Source: Pseudomonas fluorescens
GTDB lineage: Bacteria; Pseudomonadota; Gammaproteobacteria; Pseudomonadales; Pseudomonadaceae
Direction: 5' to 3'
NCBI RefSeq assembly: GCF_902498065.1
Contig: NZ_CABVIR010000006.1
Coordinates: forward strand, 248,001 to 312,000
DNA length: 64,000 bases
The notes under the pieces are model-generated. The model searched no databases and was not told the origin of the DNA. It saw only the letters and a program-made list of their open reading frames with translations. A program made the position numbers and the translations under genes. This document shows positions 26,864 to 35,977 of this stretch, piece after piece (the stretch's first letter is position 1; every line of letters begins with the position of its first letter).

Positions 26864-26917
26864 AGACTTGTCATTGACCCAGCCGACAGTTCGGCACCCC
26901 GGATTAAGAGAAAGACC

Positions 26918-27760
26918 ATGAGCCACCTGACAATCGTCCCCCTCAGCTCCGCGCTCGGCGCGCAAATCAGCGGAATCGACATCAGTCAGCCGCTGAACCT
27001 GGCACAGCGCGATGCCATTGAACAGGCACTGCTCAAGCATCAGGTGCTGTTCTTTCGCGACCAGCCGATCACGCCGCAACAACAGGCGCGTTTTGCCGCC
27101 AATTTCGGCGACCTGCACATTCACCCGATCTACCCCAATGTGCCGGAACAGCCCGAAGTGTTGATCCTCGACACCGCCGTCACCGACGTGCGCGACAACG
27201 CGATCTGGCACACCGACGTGACGTTCCTGCCGACCCCGGCGATGGGCGCGGTGCTCAGCGCAAAATTGCTGCCGGAGTTTGGTGGCGACACGTTGTGGGC
27301 CAGCGGCATTGCGGCGTATGAAGCGCTGTCGGCGCCGATGAAAACCTTGCTCGAGGGGCTGACGGCGACTCACGATTTCACCCGCTCGTTTCCGCTGGAA
27401 CGCTACGGCAATACGCCCGAAGCGCTGGCTCAGTGGGAAGAAGCTCGCCGCAAGAATCCGCCACTGTCGCACCCGGTGATTCGTACGCATCCGGTGAGTG
27501 GGCGCCGTTCGTTGTTCGTCAATGAAGGGTTTACGTCGAAGATCAATGAGCTGTCGGAAACCGAGAGCGAGGCGATTCTGAAGTATCTGTTCGCCCATGC
27601 CACACGGCCGGAGTTCACCATTCGCTGGCGCTGGCAGCAGGATGATATTGCGTTCTGGGATAACCGCGTGACGCAGCATTACGCGGTGGATGACTACCGG
27701 CCGGCGCGGCGGGTGATGCAGCGGGCGACGGTGTTGGGGGATGTGCCTTTCTTCCGGTGA
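26918..27760 (+). CDS. tauD: Taurine dioxygenase
   Basis: The 280-residue Fe(II)/2-oxoglutarate oxygenase converts taurine to sulfite and aminoacetaldehyde. The iron ligands are His98 and Asp100 in WHTDVTF and His254 in VTQHYAV. Arg269 in MQRATV is in place to bind 2-oxoglutarate. Length matches the E. coli enzyme. It is the last gene of the tau operon, followed by a REP doublet. Confidence 0.94.
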   Translation: MSHLTIVPLSSALGAQISGIDISQPLNLAQRDAIEQALLKHQVLFFRDQPITPQQQARFAANFGDLHIHPIYPNVPEQPEVLILDTAVTDVRDNAIWHTDVTFLPTPAMGAVLSAKLLPEFGGDTLWASGIAAYEALSAPMKTLLEGLTATHDFTRSFPLERYGNTPEALAQWEEARRKNPPLSHPVIRTHPVSGRRSLFVNEGFTSKINELSETESEAILKYLFAHATRPEFTIRWRWQQDDIAFWDNRVTQHYAVDDYRPARRVMQRATVLGDVPFFR

Positions 27761-27792
27761 GTCCCTGAATTTTTTGTTGTTTGTAACGGCCC

Positions 27793-27890
27793 CATCGCGG
27801 GCAAGCCCGCTCCCACAGGGTTTATGTGTTGAACCAACATTCTGTGGCCAACCGATAATCCTGTGGGAGCGGGCTTGCCCGCGATGAGGC
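27793..27890. repeat. REP doublet
   Basis: Two inverted REP cores with GGGCAAGCCCG / CGGGCTTGCCC stems lie between convergent tauD and the aldo/keto reductase gene. Confidence 0.9.
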
Positions 27891-27924
27891 CAAAGCAGGC
27901 GCCTGATCATCCGGCGCCGAACAC

Positions 27925-28962
27925 TTACTCCGCCGTCGAAGGCTTCTCCCAAAGATTGATCCCGCCCTCCTGGGCAAACCGGTCAATCTCCGCCAGCTCG
28001 TCCGCGCTGAAGCTCAGACTCTTCAACGCCCCGACGTTCTCGATGATCTGCTCCGGCCGGCTCGCACCGATCAGTGCCGAGGTCACCCGAGGATCGCGCA
28101 GCGTCCAGGCCAACGCCAATTGCGCCAGGCTCTGGCCGCGACGTTTGGCGATTTCGTTGAGCCCACGCACATGGGCAATGTTGGCCTCAGACAGGTGCGA
28201 GGACTGCAAAGAGCCGCCGCCCGGACGATTGACCCGCGCATCCTTCGGAATGCCGTTGAGGTATTTGTCGGTCAATAGGCCCTGCGCCAACGGCGTGAAC
28301 GCAATCACGCCGGTGCCCAGTTCGTCGGTAACGTCCAGCAGATCCTTTTCCACCCAGCGATTAAGCAGGTTGTACGCCGGCTGGTGAATCAGCAACGGCA
28401 CTTTCCACTCTTTCAACAGCGCCGCCATCTCACGGGTTTTCACCCCGGAATACGACGAGATGCCGATGTACAGCGCCTTGCCCTGCTGCACTGCAGTGGC
28501 CAGTGCGCTGGCGGTTTCTTCCATCGGCGTGTCCGGGTCGAAACGGTGGGAGTAGAAAATATCCACATAGTCCAGACCCAGCCGCTGCAGGCTCTGATCA
28601 AGGCTGGCCAGCACGTATTTGCGCGAACCGCCGCCCTGCCCGTAAGGACCGGGCCACATGTCCCAACCGGCCTTGCTCGAAATGATCAGCTCGTCACGAT
28701 ACTGCTTGAAGTCTTCGCGCAGCAAACGGCCGAAATTGATTTCAGCGCTGCCGTACGGCGGGCCGTAGTTGTTGGCCAGGTCGAAGTGGTTGATCCCCAG
28801 ATCGAACGCCGTGCGCAACAACGAACGCTGGGTGTCGATCGGCGTGCTGTCGCCGAAGTTGTGCCACAGGCCCAGGGACAAAGCCGGCAACACCAGACCG
28901 CTGCGACCGACGCGGCGGTAAGGGATGGAGTCGTAGCGGTTTTCGGCAGCGGTGTAGGTCAT
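27925..28962 (-). CDS. Aldo/keto reductase, YghZ/MgrA-like
   Basis: This is a 345-residue NADPH-dependent aldo/keto reductase. The catalytic set is visible as Asp in HFDLANNYGPPYGSAE with its Tyr, Lys in ISSKAGWDMWPGPYG and His in YSHRFDPDTPMEET. Together these indicate the YghZ subgroup, which reduces L-glyceraldehyde 3-phosphate and methylglyoxal. The C-terminal cofactor segment is SALIGASRPEQIIENVGA. It is transcribed alone, downstream of a LysR gene on the same strand. Confidence 0.9.
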   Translation of the reverse strand: MTYTAAENRYDSIPYRRVGRSGLVLPALSLGLWHNFGDSTPIDTQRSLLRTAFDLGINHFDLANNYGPPYGSAEINFGRLLREDFKQYRDELIISSKAGWDMWPGPYGQGGGSRKYVLASLDQSLQRLGLDYVDIFYSHRFDPDTPMEETASALATAVQQGKALYIGISSYSGVKTREMAALLKEWKVPLLIHQPAYNLLNRWVEKDLLDVTDELGTGVIAFTPLAQGLLTDKYLNGIPKDARVNRPGGGSLQSSHLSEANIAHVRGLNEIAKRRGQSLAQLALAWTLRDPRVTSALIGASRPEQIIENVGALKSLSFSADELAEIDRFAQEGGINLWEKPSTAE

Positions 28963-29121
28963 CGAATCCTCTCTTGTCTGTCTTGAAGTTGGTATCGACT
29001 GCTTCGCAAGTTGCCCAGCATACGCCCAGACAAACGTCGATAAACCTCGGACTTGAGGAAATGCTGAAACGTTTCACAACTTTCATCTTCAGCGTCGGTT
29101 TTCTCGCCAGGATCGCCTTCT

Positions 29122-30012
29122 TCAAACGGCCTGCGCAAAAACTTCACCCAACCAATCCACAAACACCCGAACCCGTGGCGACATGTGTCGGTTGTGCGGA
29201 TACAACACTGAAACCGGCATCGGTGGCGGTGGGGTGTCGGTAAGAATTTCCTGCACCAGGCCCTGGGCGATCTGCGTTTCCATTCGGTAATGCGGGCACT
29301 GGATCAAGCCCAGTCCGGCAATGGCCGACGCGGCGTAGATTTCTGCGCCGAACACCGAGATCGCGCCCTCGATGGTCACTTCCTTCAACTCGCCATCGAC
29401 CATGAATTGGAACGGAAACAGCTTGGCGGTGGTGCGCGAGACGTAGTTCACCGCGCGATGGTGTTTCAGGTCTTCGAGGGTTTTCGGTTCGCCGTATTTG
29501 CGTAGATACGCTGGGCTGGCGCAGGTGATCTGGCGCAGGTTGGCGACACGTTTGCCGATCAGCGCCGAGTCGCCGAGGGTGCCGGCGCGCAGTACGCAGT
29601 CGACGCCTTCGGCGATCAGGTCGACAAAGCGGTCGGCCTCGCTGATCGACAGCTCGATGTCCGGATAACGCTCCATGAACTGTGGCAAAGCGGGGATCAC
29701 AAAACTCTTGGCCAACGTGCCATGCAAATCGACCCGCAACCGCCCCTTCGGCGCCACGCTACGAAACGCCAGTTCAGCTTCTTCCAGTTCCGCCAGCAAT
29801 TGCACACAGCGCAAGTAGTACGCCTCGCCATCCAGCGTAGGACGCACCTTACGCGTACTGCGCTCCAACAAACGCGTACCCAGCCAGGCTTCGAACTGAT
29901 TCAGCGTGTGGGTCAGGGTTGCCCGCGGCAGATTCAGGTCCTCGGCGGCGAGGGTGAAGCTGCTGCGCTCGTAGATCCGCACGAACACCTTCATCGCTTT
30001 GACTTGATCCAT
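29122..30012 (-). CDS. LysR-family transcriptional regulator
   Basis: From the ATG at 30012 the protein has 296 residues. It has an N-terminal winged helix-turn-helix (FVRIYERSSFTLAAEDLNLP, then RATLTHTLNQFEAWLGTRLL) and a C-terminal substrate-binding domain. It is divergent from the SDR gene, with 127 bp between the starts, so it probably controls that gene and itself. The inducer is unknown. Confidence 0.9.
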   Translation of the reverse strand: MDQVKAMKVFVRIYERSSFTLAAEDLNLPRATLTHTLNQFEAWLGTRLLERSTRKVRPTLDGEAYYLRCVQLLAELEEAELAFRSVAPKGRLRVDLHGTLAKSFVIPALPQFMERYPDIELSISEADRFVDLIAEGVDCVLRAGTLGDSALIGKRVANLRQITCASPAYLRKYGEPKTLEDLKHHRAVNYVSRTTAKLFPFQFMVDGELKEVTIEGAISVFGAEIYAASAIAGLGLIQCPHYRMETQIAQGLVQEILTDTPPPPMPVSVLYPHNRHMSPRVRVFVDWLGEVFAQAV

Positions 30013-30139
30013 GGCGCTCCACACCTTCGATTGTTGGCGATTCTTGAACAGTCACGGCAACTTTCGTGCATTTATCGGCCTTAGTAAACATGTGAGTCTG
30101 GCGTCACCCCCAACAGACACCTTCAAAGGATTCAACGCC

Positions 30140-30880
30140 ATGACTACTCAAACTTCGAAAGTGGCCATCGTGACCGGCGCCTCCCGCGGCATCGGCGCCG
30201 TGATCGCCAAACAACTGGCCAGCGAAGGTTTCGCCGTCGCCATCAACTACGCCAACAGCGCCATTGAAGCCTCAAAGCTGGTCGTTGAACTGCGTCAGGC
30301 CGGTCATCAAGCCATAGCGATCAAGGCTGACGTGGCCAATGCCGACGACGTGCGCCGGATGTTCGACGAAACCGAAACACAACTGGGCAAAGTCGATGTG
30401 TTGATCAATAACGCCGGCATTCTCAAAGTGATGCCGCTGGCGCAACACACCGACGAACTGTTCGACCAGAACTTCAACATCCACGCTCGAGGCACGTTCA
30501 ACACATTGCGTGAAGCGGCGACACGTTTGAACAGCGGTGGCCGGATCGTCAACTTCTCCAGCAGCACCGTCGGCATGAACCTGCCGGGTTACGCCGTGTA
30601 CATCGCCAGCAAAGCCGCGGTGGAATCCCTGACGCAGGTGTTCGCCAAGGAAATGCGCGGTCGCCACATCACCGTCAATGCCGTCGCCCCTGGCCCGGTG
30701 GCGACCGATCTGTTTTTGCACGGCAAGAGCGAGGAGCAGATTCAGAATTTCGCGAAGATGGCGCCGCTGGAACGCCTGGGACAGCCAGAAGACATCTCCC
30801 GCGTTGTGTCCTTTCTGATCGGGCCGGATTCGGCCTGGGTCAATGGACAGATTCTGCGGGTGAATGGCGGGTTGGTTTAA
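30140..30880 (+). CDS. Short-chain dehydrogenase/reductase
   Basis: This is a 246-residue classical SDR. The cofactor motif VTGASRGIGAVIAKQLA is at about 11-27, NNAG follows near 90, the Ser is in NFSSSTVG and the Tyr-Lys pair in YAVYIASKAAVE. The end, WVNGQILRVNGGLV, is typical. The start at 30140 follows AAGGA. It probably reduces a small carbonyl compound with NADPH. It pairs with the divergent LysR gene. Confidence 0.92.
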   Translation: MTTQTSKVAIVTGASRGIGAVIAKQLASEGFAVAINYANSAIEASKLVVELRQAGHQAIAIKADVANADDVRRMFDETETQLGKVDVLINNAGILKVMPLAQHTDELFDQNFNIHARGTFNTLREAATRLNSGGRIVNFSSSTVGMNLPGYAVYIASKAAVESLTQVFAKEMRGRHITVNAVAPGPVATDLFLHGKSEEQIQNFAKMAPLERLGQPEDISRVVSFLIGPDSAWVNGQILRVNGGLV

Positions 30881-30908
30881 CTAGGCTCACACTGACACCG
30901 TAGCGCCC

Positions 30909-30976
30909 CATCGCGAGCAGGCTCGCTCCCACAGGGACCGCGATGTTCCTTGTGGGAGCGGGCCTGCTCGCGATAG
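30909..30976. repeat. REP doublet
   Basis: Two inverted REP cores separated by 15 bp lie between the SDR gene and the small membrane protein gene. Confidence 0.9.
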
Positions 30977-31017
30977 CGGCTTCAAGGGCAACACACGTCC
31001 AAAGGGAGGAACGCATC

Positions 31018-31278
31018 ATGCACACCACGATCATCATCACCTTCGGCCTGGTCCTCTTGGCGCTGATGCTGTTCATCGGCGAGAAAATCGGCTTCAGCCG
31101 CCAGACACTGACCTACAGCTTCATCGTTCTGTGGCTGGCCCTGACGATGATCAACGGCGCCATCGGCGTGGTCACTGCCGGCCAGCCCGTCACGACGGAG
31201 CTGGTGGTCGGCAGCATTGTGTTCGGCGTGCCGGTGGCGGCGCTGGTGCTGTTCATGGCGTTGAGCAGCGAGACCTGA
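31018..31278 (+). CDS. Small inner-membrane protein, unknown function
   Basis: The product is 86 residues with three hydrophobic helices (ITFGLVLLALMLFIG, TYSFIVLWLALTMINGAIGV, GSIVFGVPVAALVLFMAL). The ATG at 31018 follows a good GGGAGG site. I do not recognise a family. It is convergent with betT and ends 2 bp from the betT stop. The strong ribosome-binding site and membrane pattern support a real gene. Confidence 0.7.
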   Translation: MHTTIIITFGLVLLALMLFIGEKIGFSRQTLTYSFIVLWLALTMINGAIGVVTAGQPVTTELVVGSIVFGVPVAALVLFMALSSET

Positions 31279-31280
31279 AC

Positions 31281-33275
31281 TCAACGCACCAAATGCAAAA
31301 ACTGCATGTGGCGCTCGTACTGATCGAGGATGTCGTTGATGACCTGCTCCTTGGTGTAGCCCACCAGATCGTAGTCCTGACTGCCCTCGCTCAAATGCAC
31401 CTCGGCTCGATAATAACGGCGATTGTTGAGCTCCTTGGAACCCATGCCGCCACGGGCGAACGAAGGCGTGAAGTAGCCGCGCATCTGCACCTGATAGATG
31501 AACGGATGCTGCTCGTCGTGACCGATCTCCAGGCTGACGCTGTCGTTCGCCGGATCGGGTTGAGTGACCACGTTCAGCCCCTTCTCGACGAACACCGCCG
31601 TCACTTCTTCGATCGCCGGGCGCACCGTCGTGTCGAGGAAGCGATAGACCTCATCGCGCGACGGGAAGTGCACCGCCTGACTCAAACGCTGACGCCAACC
31701 GCCGCGCCGCGACCCGGACACCGGCGCCAGGGAATGCAGCTGCGCAATCTGCTTTTGCGACTCCAGATAAAACGCCTTGTGCAGGCCCCACATCATCAGC
31801 AGCAAGATCATCGAGAACGGCAATGAAGTCAGCACCACCGCCGACTTCAGCGCATCGATGCTGCCTGAAAACAGCAGCGCACTGGTCACCAGCGCGGTCA
31901 TCGCGCCCCAGAACACCCGCAGCCATTTCGGCCCGTCTTCATCCGGGTTGCCGCCCTTGGCGGACAGCGTCGACAGCACCACGGTGCCGGAGTCGGCCGA
32001 GGTGACGAAGAACACGAAACTGATGAACACTGTGACCGCGATGACGGTTTTGCTCCACGGGTAGGTTTCCAGCAGCAGGTACAACGTCATCGAAGGGTTT
32101 TCGATGGCCGACATGCCGAGCGCGCTCATGCCGTGGTTGAGCACTTGGTCGATGGCGCTGTTGCCGAAAATCGACATCCACGCCAAGGTGAAACCGAGCG
32201 GAATCAACAGCACGCCGAAGACGAATTCACGGATGGTCCGGCCACGGGAAATCCGTGCGATGAACAGGCCCACGAACGGCGACCACGCGATCCACCAGGC
32301 CCAGTAGAACACCGTCCAGCCGCCCAGCCAGTCGCTGGGTTTGTCGTAGGCGTAAAGGTCAAAACTCTTCATCGGCAGGGCGCCAAGGTAATCGCCGATG
32401 TTCTGGATCAAGGTGTTGAGCAGGTGCTGAGTCGGGCCGGCAAACAACACGAACAGCAGCAGCGCACAGGCCAGCAGCATGTTGATATCGGACATCACCC
32501 GCACGCCTTTATCGACGCCGGCCACCGCGACGATGATCGCCGCGCCCATCATCAGCGTGATCAGTCCGACCTGAATCCACTGGGTATGGGCGATACCGAA
32601 CAGGTAATCCAGACCCGAGTTGAGGTGCAACACGCCAAAGCCCATGTCGGCACCGAGGCCGAACACCGTGGCGATGATGCCGAAGCCATCCACCGCGTAG
32701 CCGATCGGGCCATTGATGCGTTTGCCGATCAGCGGATAGAGCGCCGAACGCAAGGCCAGCGGCAGGTTGTGGCGATAGGCAAAATAGGCCAGCGCCATGC
32801 CGACGAAGGCAAACACGCCCCAGCCGTGCAGGCCCCAGTGCAAAAACAGAATCTGCATTGCCTGGCGCGCCGCGTCCGCTGTGCCGGCCTCGCCTTGCGG
32901 CGGTTGTGACAGGTGCGTCAGCGGTTCGGACACGCAAAAGAAGAACAGGGTGATGCTGATCCCGGCGGCGAACAGCATGCCGGCCCAGGACAGGTAACTG
33001 AATTCGGGCTCGTCGTGGTCGGCACCGAGCTTGATCTTGCCGTAGCCGGACAAGGCGGTGACCACCACGAAGACCAGATACAGCGTCATCGCGAGCATGT
33101 AATACCAGCCGACCGTATTGGCCGCCCAGTTTTGCGCTTGCAACAGCCAGGCGCCGGCCTGTTCAGGCATGGCGATAACGACAATGCCGAACAGAAAGAT
33201 AAACGTTGCCGCAAAGTAAAACACCGGCGGATTCATGCGGACCTGGCCGCTGGCGGGGGTGGACGATGCACTCAT
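31281..33275 (-). CDS. betT: BCCT-family choline transporter BetT
   Basis: The 664-residue transporter has 12 transmembrane helices over about 510 residues and a cytosolic C-terminal domain of about 150 residues, as in osmoregulated BetT. The BCCT signature reads FYWAWWIAWSPFVGLFIARI followed by SRGRT. It imports choline with H+ or Na+ for glycine betaine synthesis. The betIBA genes are not next to it here. A perfect 12-bp-arm inverted repeat lies about 90 bp upstream of the start and is a candidate regulator site. Confidence 0.93.
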   Translation of the reverse strand: MSASSTPASGQVRMNPPVFYFAATFIFLFGIVVIAMPEQAGAWLLQAQNWAANTVGWYYMLAMTLYLVFVVVTALSGYGKIKLGADHDEPEFSYLSWAGMLFAAGISITLFFFCVSEPLTHLSQPPQGEAGTADAARQAMQILFLHWGLHGWGVFAFVGMALAYFAYRHNLPLALRSALYPLIGKRINGPIGYAVDGFGIIATVFGLGADMGFGVLHLNSGLDYLFGIAHTQWIQVGLITLMMGAAIIVAVAGVDKGVRVMSDINMLLACALLLFVLFAGPTQHLLNTLIQNIGDYLGALPMKSFDLYAYDKPSDWLGGWTVFYWAWWIAWSPFVGLFIARISRGRTIREFVFGVLLIPLGFTLAWMSIFGNSAIDQVLNHGMSALGMSAIENPSMTLYLLLETYPWSKTVIAVTVFISFVFFVTSADSGTVVLSTLSAKGGNPDEDGPKWLRVFWGAMTALVTSALLFSGSIDALKSAVVLTSLPFSMILLLMMWGLHKAFYLESQKQIAQLHSLAPVSGSRRGGWRQRLSQAVHFPSRDEVYRFLDTTVRPAIEEVTAVFVEKGLNVVTQPDPANDSVSLEIGHDEQHPFIYQVQMRGYFTPSFARGGMGSKELNNRRYYRAEVHLSEGSQDYDLVGYTKEQVINDILDQYERHMQFLHLVR

Positions 33276-33366
33276 GAAAGGTGCACCTCAAGGGGGTGAA
33301 ACCGGGCAATCAATAACGGACTCGGCAAGGGCAAGCCTCCTGTTGTGAGCGGGCAGCAAACCGGCG

Positions 33367-33396
33367 GTTTAACTTGAATGAGCGTTCAAGTTAAAC
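33367..33396. promoter_or_regulatory. Perfect inverted repeat upstream of betT
   Basis: GTTTAACTTGAA and TTCAAGTTAAAC form 12-bp perfect arms with a 6-bp centre TGAGCG. Size, symmetry and position before betT fit an operator for a TetR-type repressor such as BetI, but no regulator gene is adjacent. The rest of 33276-33649 holds no gene, only this site and a REP. Confidence 0.55.
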
Positions 33397-33539
33397 ATGG
33401 ATAGGGTGCTAAGGACTAATCGCAGGGCTCGGCGGTACTGTTTGTACGCTAGCTCAAGGATGGGTATGACGTGGGGTTTGGGGGATTCGTTCAGTGGAGA
33501 ATTGGCTGAATGCCATTATCTCGGTTCGGCTTGAAACCA

Positions 33540-33564
33540 ATCGCGGGCAGGCTCGCTCCCACAG
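33540..33564. repeat. Single REP element
   Basis: TCGCGGGCAGGC followed by TCGCTCCCACAG is one REP unit, downstream of epsC. Confidence 0.8.
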
Positions 33565-33649
33565 TGGATCTCGGGCGAACACAAAATCGGTGAACGACAG
33601 AGATTCATTGTGGAAGGGAGGCCGGGCCTGTCAGCTGAGATTTCAGGGC

Positions 33650-34576
33650 TTACTTCTGCGTCCCATCATCATGCTGCAGATTCGCCTGCGTCAGGTTGCA
33701 CCCCGCCGGCACACTGCGCGTCAGCCAGACGTTGCCACCAATGGTCGAGCCCTTGCCGATGGTGATCCGCCCCAGAATCGTCGCGCCGGCATAAATCACC
33801 ACATCGTCCTCGACAATCGGATGCCGCGGATGGCCCTTCTGCAACTGGCCGTCTTCATCCGCCGGGAAGCGTTTGGCGCCCAGGGTTACAGCCTGATAAA
33901 TCCGCACACGCTCGCCGATGATGGCGGTCTCGCCGATCACCACGCCCGTCCCGTGATCAATGAAGAAGCTGCGACCAATCTGCGCACCCGGGTGAATGTC
34001 GATACCGGTCGCCGAGTGAGCGATTTCTGCGCTGATCCGTGCCAGCAGCGGCAGCCCGGCGCGGTACAAATGGTGCGCGAGGCGATGGTGAATCACCGCC
34101 AGAATCCCCGGATAGCACAGCAACACTTCATCGACGCTGCGGGCCGCCGGGTCACCGTGATAGGCCGCCAGCACATCAGTGTCCAACAGGCTGCGCAGCC
34201 CCGGCAAGGCGAGGGCAAATTCCTGGATGATCTGGATCGTTTTGGCTTCGACTTCAGTGTCGGCCGAGGCGCTGTGGCGAGCGGCGTAACGCAGTTCGAG
34301 CCGTGCCTGCCCCAGCAATGCATTCAACGCGACGTCCAGCGTGTGGCCTACGTAAAAGTCTTCACTCTCTTCGCGCAAATCCACCGGCCCCAGACGCATC
34401 GGGAACAATGCCCCGCACAGCGCTTCAAGAATCTCCGCCATGGCCGCTCGGGAGGGCAGCTCACGACCGCCCTGCTCGCCGCTGGCACGGCCGTTTTGCG
34501 CACGCCACTGATCGCGCGCCGTGCGCAACTGGCTGACGATGGTCTGCAATTGCCAATGGCTGGAACGCTCGCTCAC
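33650..34576 (-). CDS. epsC: Serine O-acetyltransferase
   Basis: This enzyme acetylates L-serine for cysteine synthesis. From the GTG at 34576, with GGAG nine bases upstream, the protein has 308 residues. The C-terminal left-handed beta-helix hexapeptide repeats are clear: IDIHPGAQIGRSFFIDHGTG, VVIGETAIIGERVRIYQAV, ATILGRITIGKGSTIGGNVW. The catalytic His lies in FFIDHGTG. This is the longer EpsC-type rather than the short CysE. It is divergent from dcyD, which does the opposite job of breaking down D-cysteine. Confidence 0.9.
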   Translation of the reverse strand: MSERSSHWQLQTIVSQLRTARDQWRAQNGRASGEQGGRELPSRAAMAEILEALCGALFPMRLGPVDLREESEDFYVGHTLDVALNALLGQARLELRYAARHSASADTEVEAKTIQIIQEFALALPGLRSLLDTDVLAAYHGDPAARSVDEVLLCYPGILAVIHHRLAHHLYRAGLPLLARISAEIAHSATGIDIHPGAQIGRSFFIDHGTGVVIGETAIIGERVRIYQAVTLGAKRFPADEDGQLQKGHPRHPIVEDDVVIYAGATILGRITIGKGSTIGGNVWLTRSVPAGCNLTQANLQHDDGTQK

Positions 34577-34668
34577 GGTAAAAACTCCACACGGGCGGCC
34601 GGACTGTCTGGCCGCACTGACGGCGATTACTTTACGGCAAGGTCTGGAAACCGAATTAAGAACCGATT

Positions 34669-34684
34669 GTGCTGTGCTCAGCAC
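34669..34684. promoter_or_regulatory. Inverted repeat in the epsC/dcyD divergent promoter region
   Basis: GTGCTG / CAGCAC with a 4-bp centre lies in the 192-bp gap between the divergent starts. Its function is unknown. Confidence 0.3.
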
Positions 34685-34720
34685 TTTTGGCTATAAGTAG
34701 TCTTGCCGGTTGCCCCTGCA

Positions 34721-34736
34721 TATAGGCGTGCCTATA
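34721..34736. promoter_or_regulatory. Inverted repeat just upstream of dcyD
   Basis: TATAGGC / GCCTATA with a 2-bp centre ends 32 bp before the dcyD start. It overlaps the expected -10 region and is a plausible operator. Confidence 0.4.
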
Positions 34737-34768
34737 GTCCTGACATCTCCCACCGCCAGTACGGACCC

Positions 34769-35761
34769 ATGATCAAACAACAGCTCGCCCGTTTTGACCG
34801 CCTCGATCTGCTCGGCCACCCGACCCCTCTGGAAAAACTCGAACGCCTGTCGACCTGGCTGGGCCGCGACGTGTACGTCAAACGCGACGACCTGACGCCG
34901 CTGGCGATGGGCGGCAACAAGCTGCGCAAACTCGAATACCTCGGTGCCGATGCGCTGGCCCAGGGCGCGGACACGCTGATCACCGCGGGTGCGCTGCAAT
35001 CCAACCACGTGCGCCAGACCGCCGCCCTCGCTGCCAAACTGGGCCTGGGTTGCGTCGCGTTGCTGGAAAATCCTTTGGGCACCGAAGACGCCAACTATGT
35101 CGGCAACGGCAATCGGCTGCTGCTTGACCTGTTCGATACCAAGGTCGAGTTGGTGGAAAACCTCGACAACGCTGACGAGCAGTTGGAAGCACTGGCCGCT
35201 CGCCTGCGCAGCAACGGCAAAAAACCGTATCTGGTGCCGATTGGTGGCTCGAATGCCCTGGGCGCTTTGGGTTATGTGCGCGCCGGCCTGGAACTGGCCG
35301 AGCAGATCAAGGACACCGGCCTGACCTTCGCCGCCGTGGTGCTGGCCTCGGGCAGCGCCGGGACCCACAGCGGCCTGGCTCTCGCGTTGAGTGAAGCATT
35401 GCCGGATTTGCCAGTGATCGGTGTGACGGTTTCCCGCAGCGAAGAAGATCAGCGGCCGAAGGTTCAGGGCCTGGCCGAGCGTACCGCGGCGCTGTTGGGT
35501 GTCAGCCTGCCGAGCAGTTTCAAGGTTGAGTTGTGGGACGAATATTTCGGCCCGCGTTATGGCGAACCCAATGCTGGAACGCTGTCAGCGGTGAAGCTGC
35601 TGGCGAGTCAGGAAGGGCTGCTGCTGGACCCGGTGTATACCGGCAAGGCCATGGCCGGGTTGCTCGACGGTATCGGGCGTCAGCGTTTTGATGAAGGCCC
35701 AATCATCTTCCTGCACACCGGTGGGGCGCCGGCGTTGTTTGCTTACAACTCGGCATTTTGA
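34769..35761 (+). CDS. dcyD: D-cysteine desulfhydrase
   Basis: This 330-residue PLP enzyme degrades D-cysteine to pyruvate, sulfide and ammonia. The PLP-binding Lys is in MGGNKLRKLEYL near 45-56. AGALQSNHVRQTAALAAKLG and ASGSAGTHSGLALAL are conserved in the ACC-deaminase/D-cysteine desulfhydrase family. The start at 34769 (MIKQQLARFDR) is the only well-placed ATG. The cystine transporter tcyJLN follows, as in the E. coli dcyD locus, so the gene probably acts on imported cyst(e)ine. Confidence 0.9.
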   Translation: MIKQQLARFDRLDLLGHPTPLEKLERLSTWLGRDVYVKRDDLTPLAMGGNKLRKLEYLGADALAQGADTLITAGALQSNHVRQTAALAAKLGLGCVALLENPLGTEDANYVGNGNRLLLDLFDTKVELVENLDNADEQLEALAARLRSNGKKPYLVPIGGSNALGALGYVRAGLELAEQIKDTGLTFAAVVLASGSAGTHSGLALALSEALPDLPVIGVTVSRSEEDQRPKVQGLAERTAALLGVSLPSSFKVELWDEYFGPRYGEPNAGTLSAVKLLASQEGLLLDPVYTGKAMAGLLDGIGRQRFDEGPIIFLHTGGAPALFAYNSAF

Positions 35762-35977
35762 GAGCGCCTTGCGCTCTACTGATCACATATGCAATTAAAG
35801 AATAACAAACGTAATATTTATTATTTTCCTATCTAAAAGCGCCATCATATAGTCACGCCGCAGGCGAATTTGCAGCGAGACGCATACGCTGCTTTAGGGC
35901 AGGATATTGCAGTCGTCCAAATCCCGATTTTGCCAACATTCCTAAAAGCGTCTTCATAAGAAACACAGGGGCTTGTC

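Noticed and set aside
25910..27952. A 680-codon open frame on the minus strand, and a 524-codon frame at 24242-25816
   Set aside because: Both are antisense to the tauABCD genes, whose products are recognised end to end. Long shadow frames are expected at this GC content.
30011..30139. N-terminal extension of the SDR protein
   Set aside because: The region is the divergent promoter gap, and the ATG at 30140 has a proper AAGGA site directly before the Rossmann motif.
35761..35777. AGAGCGC / GCGCTCT hairpin after dcyD as a terminator
   Set aside because: The loop is only three bases and no T-run follows, so it is too weak to call.
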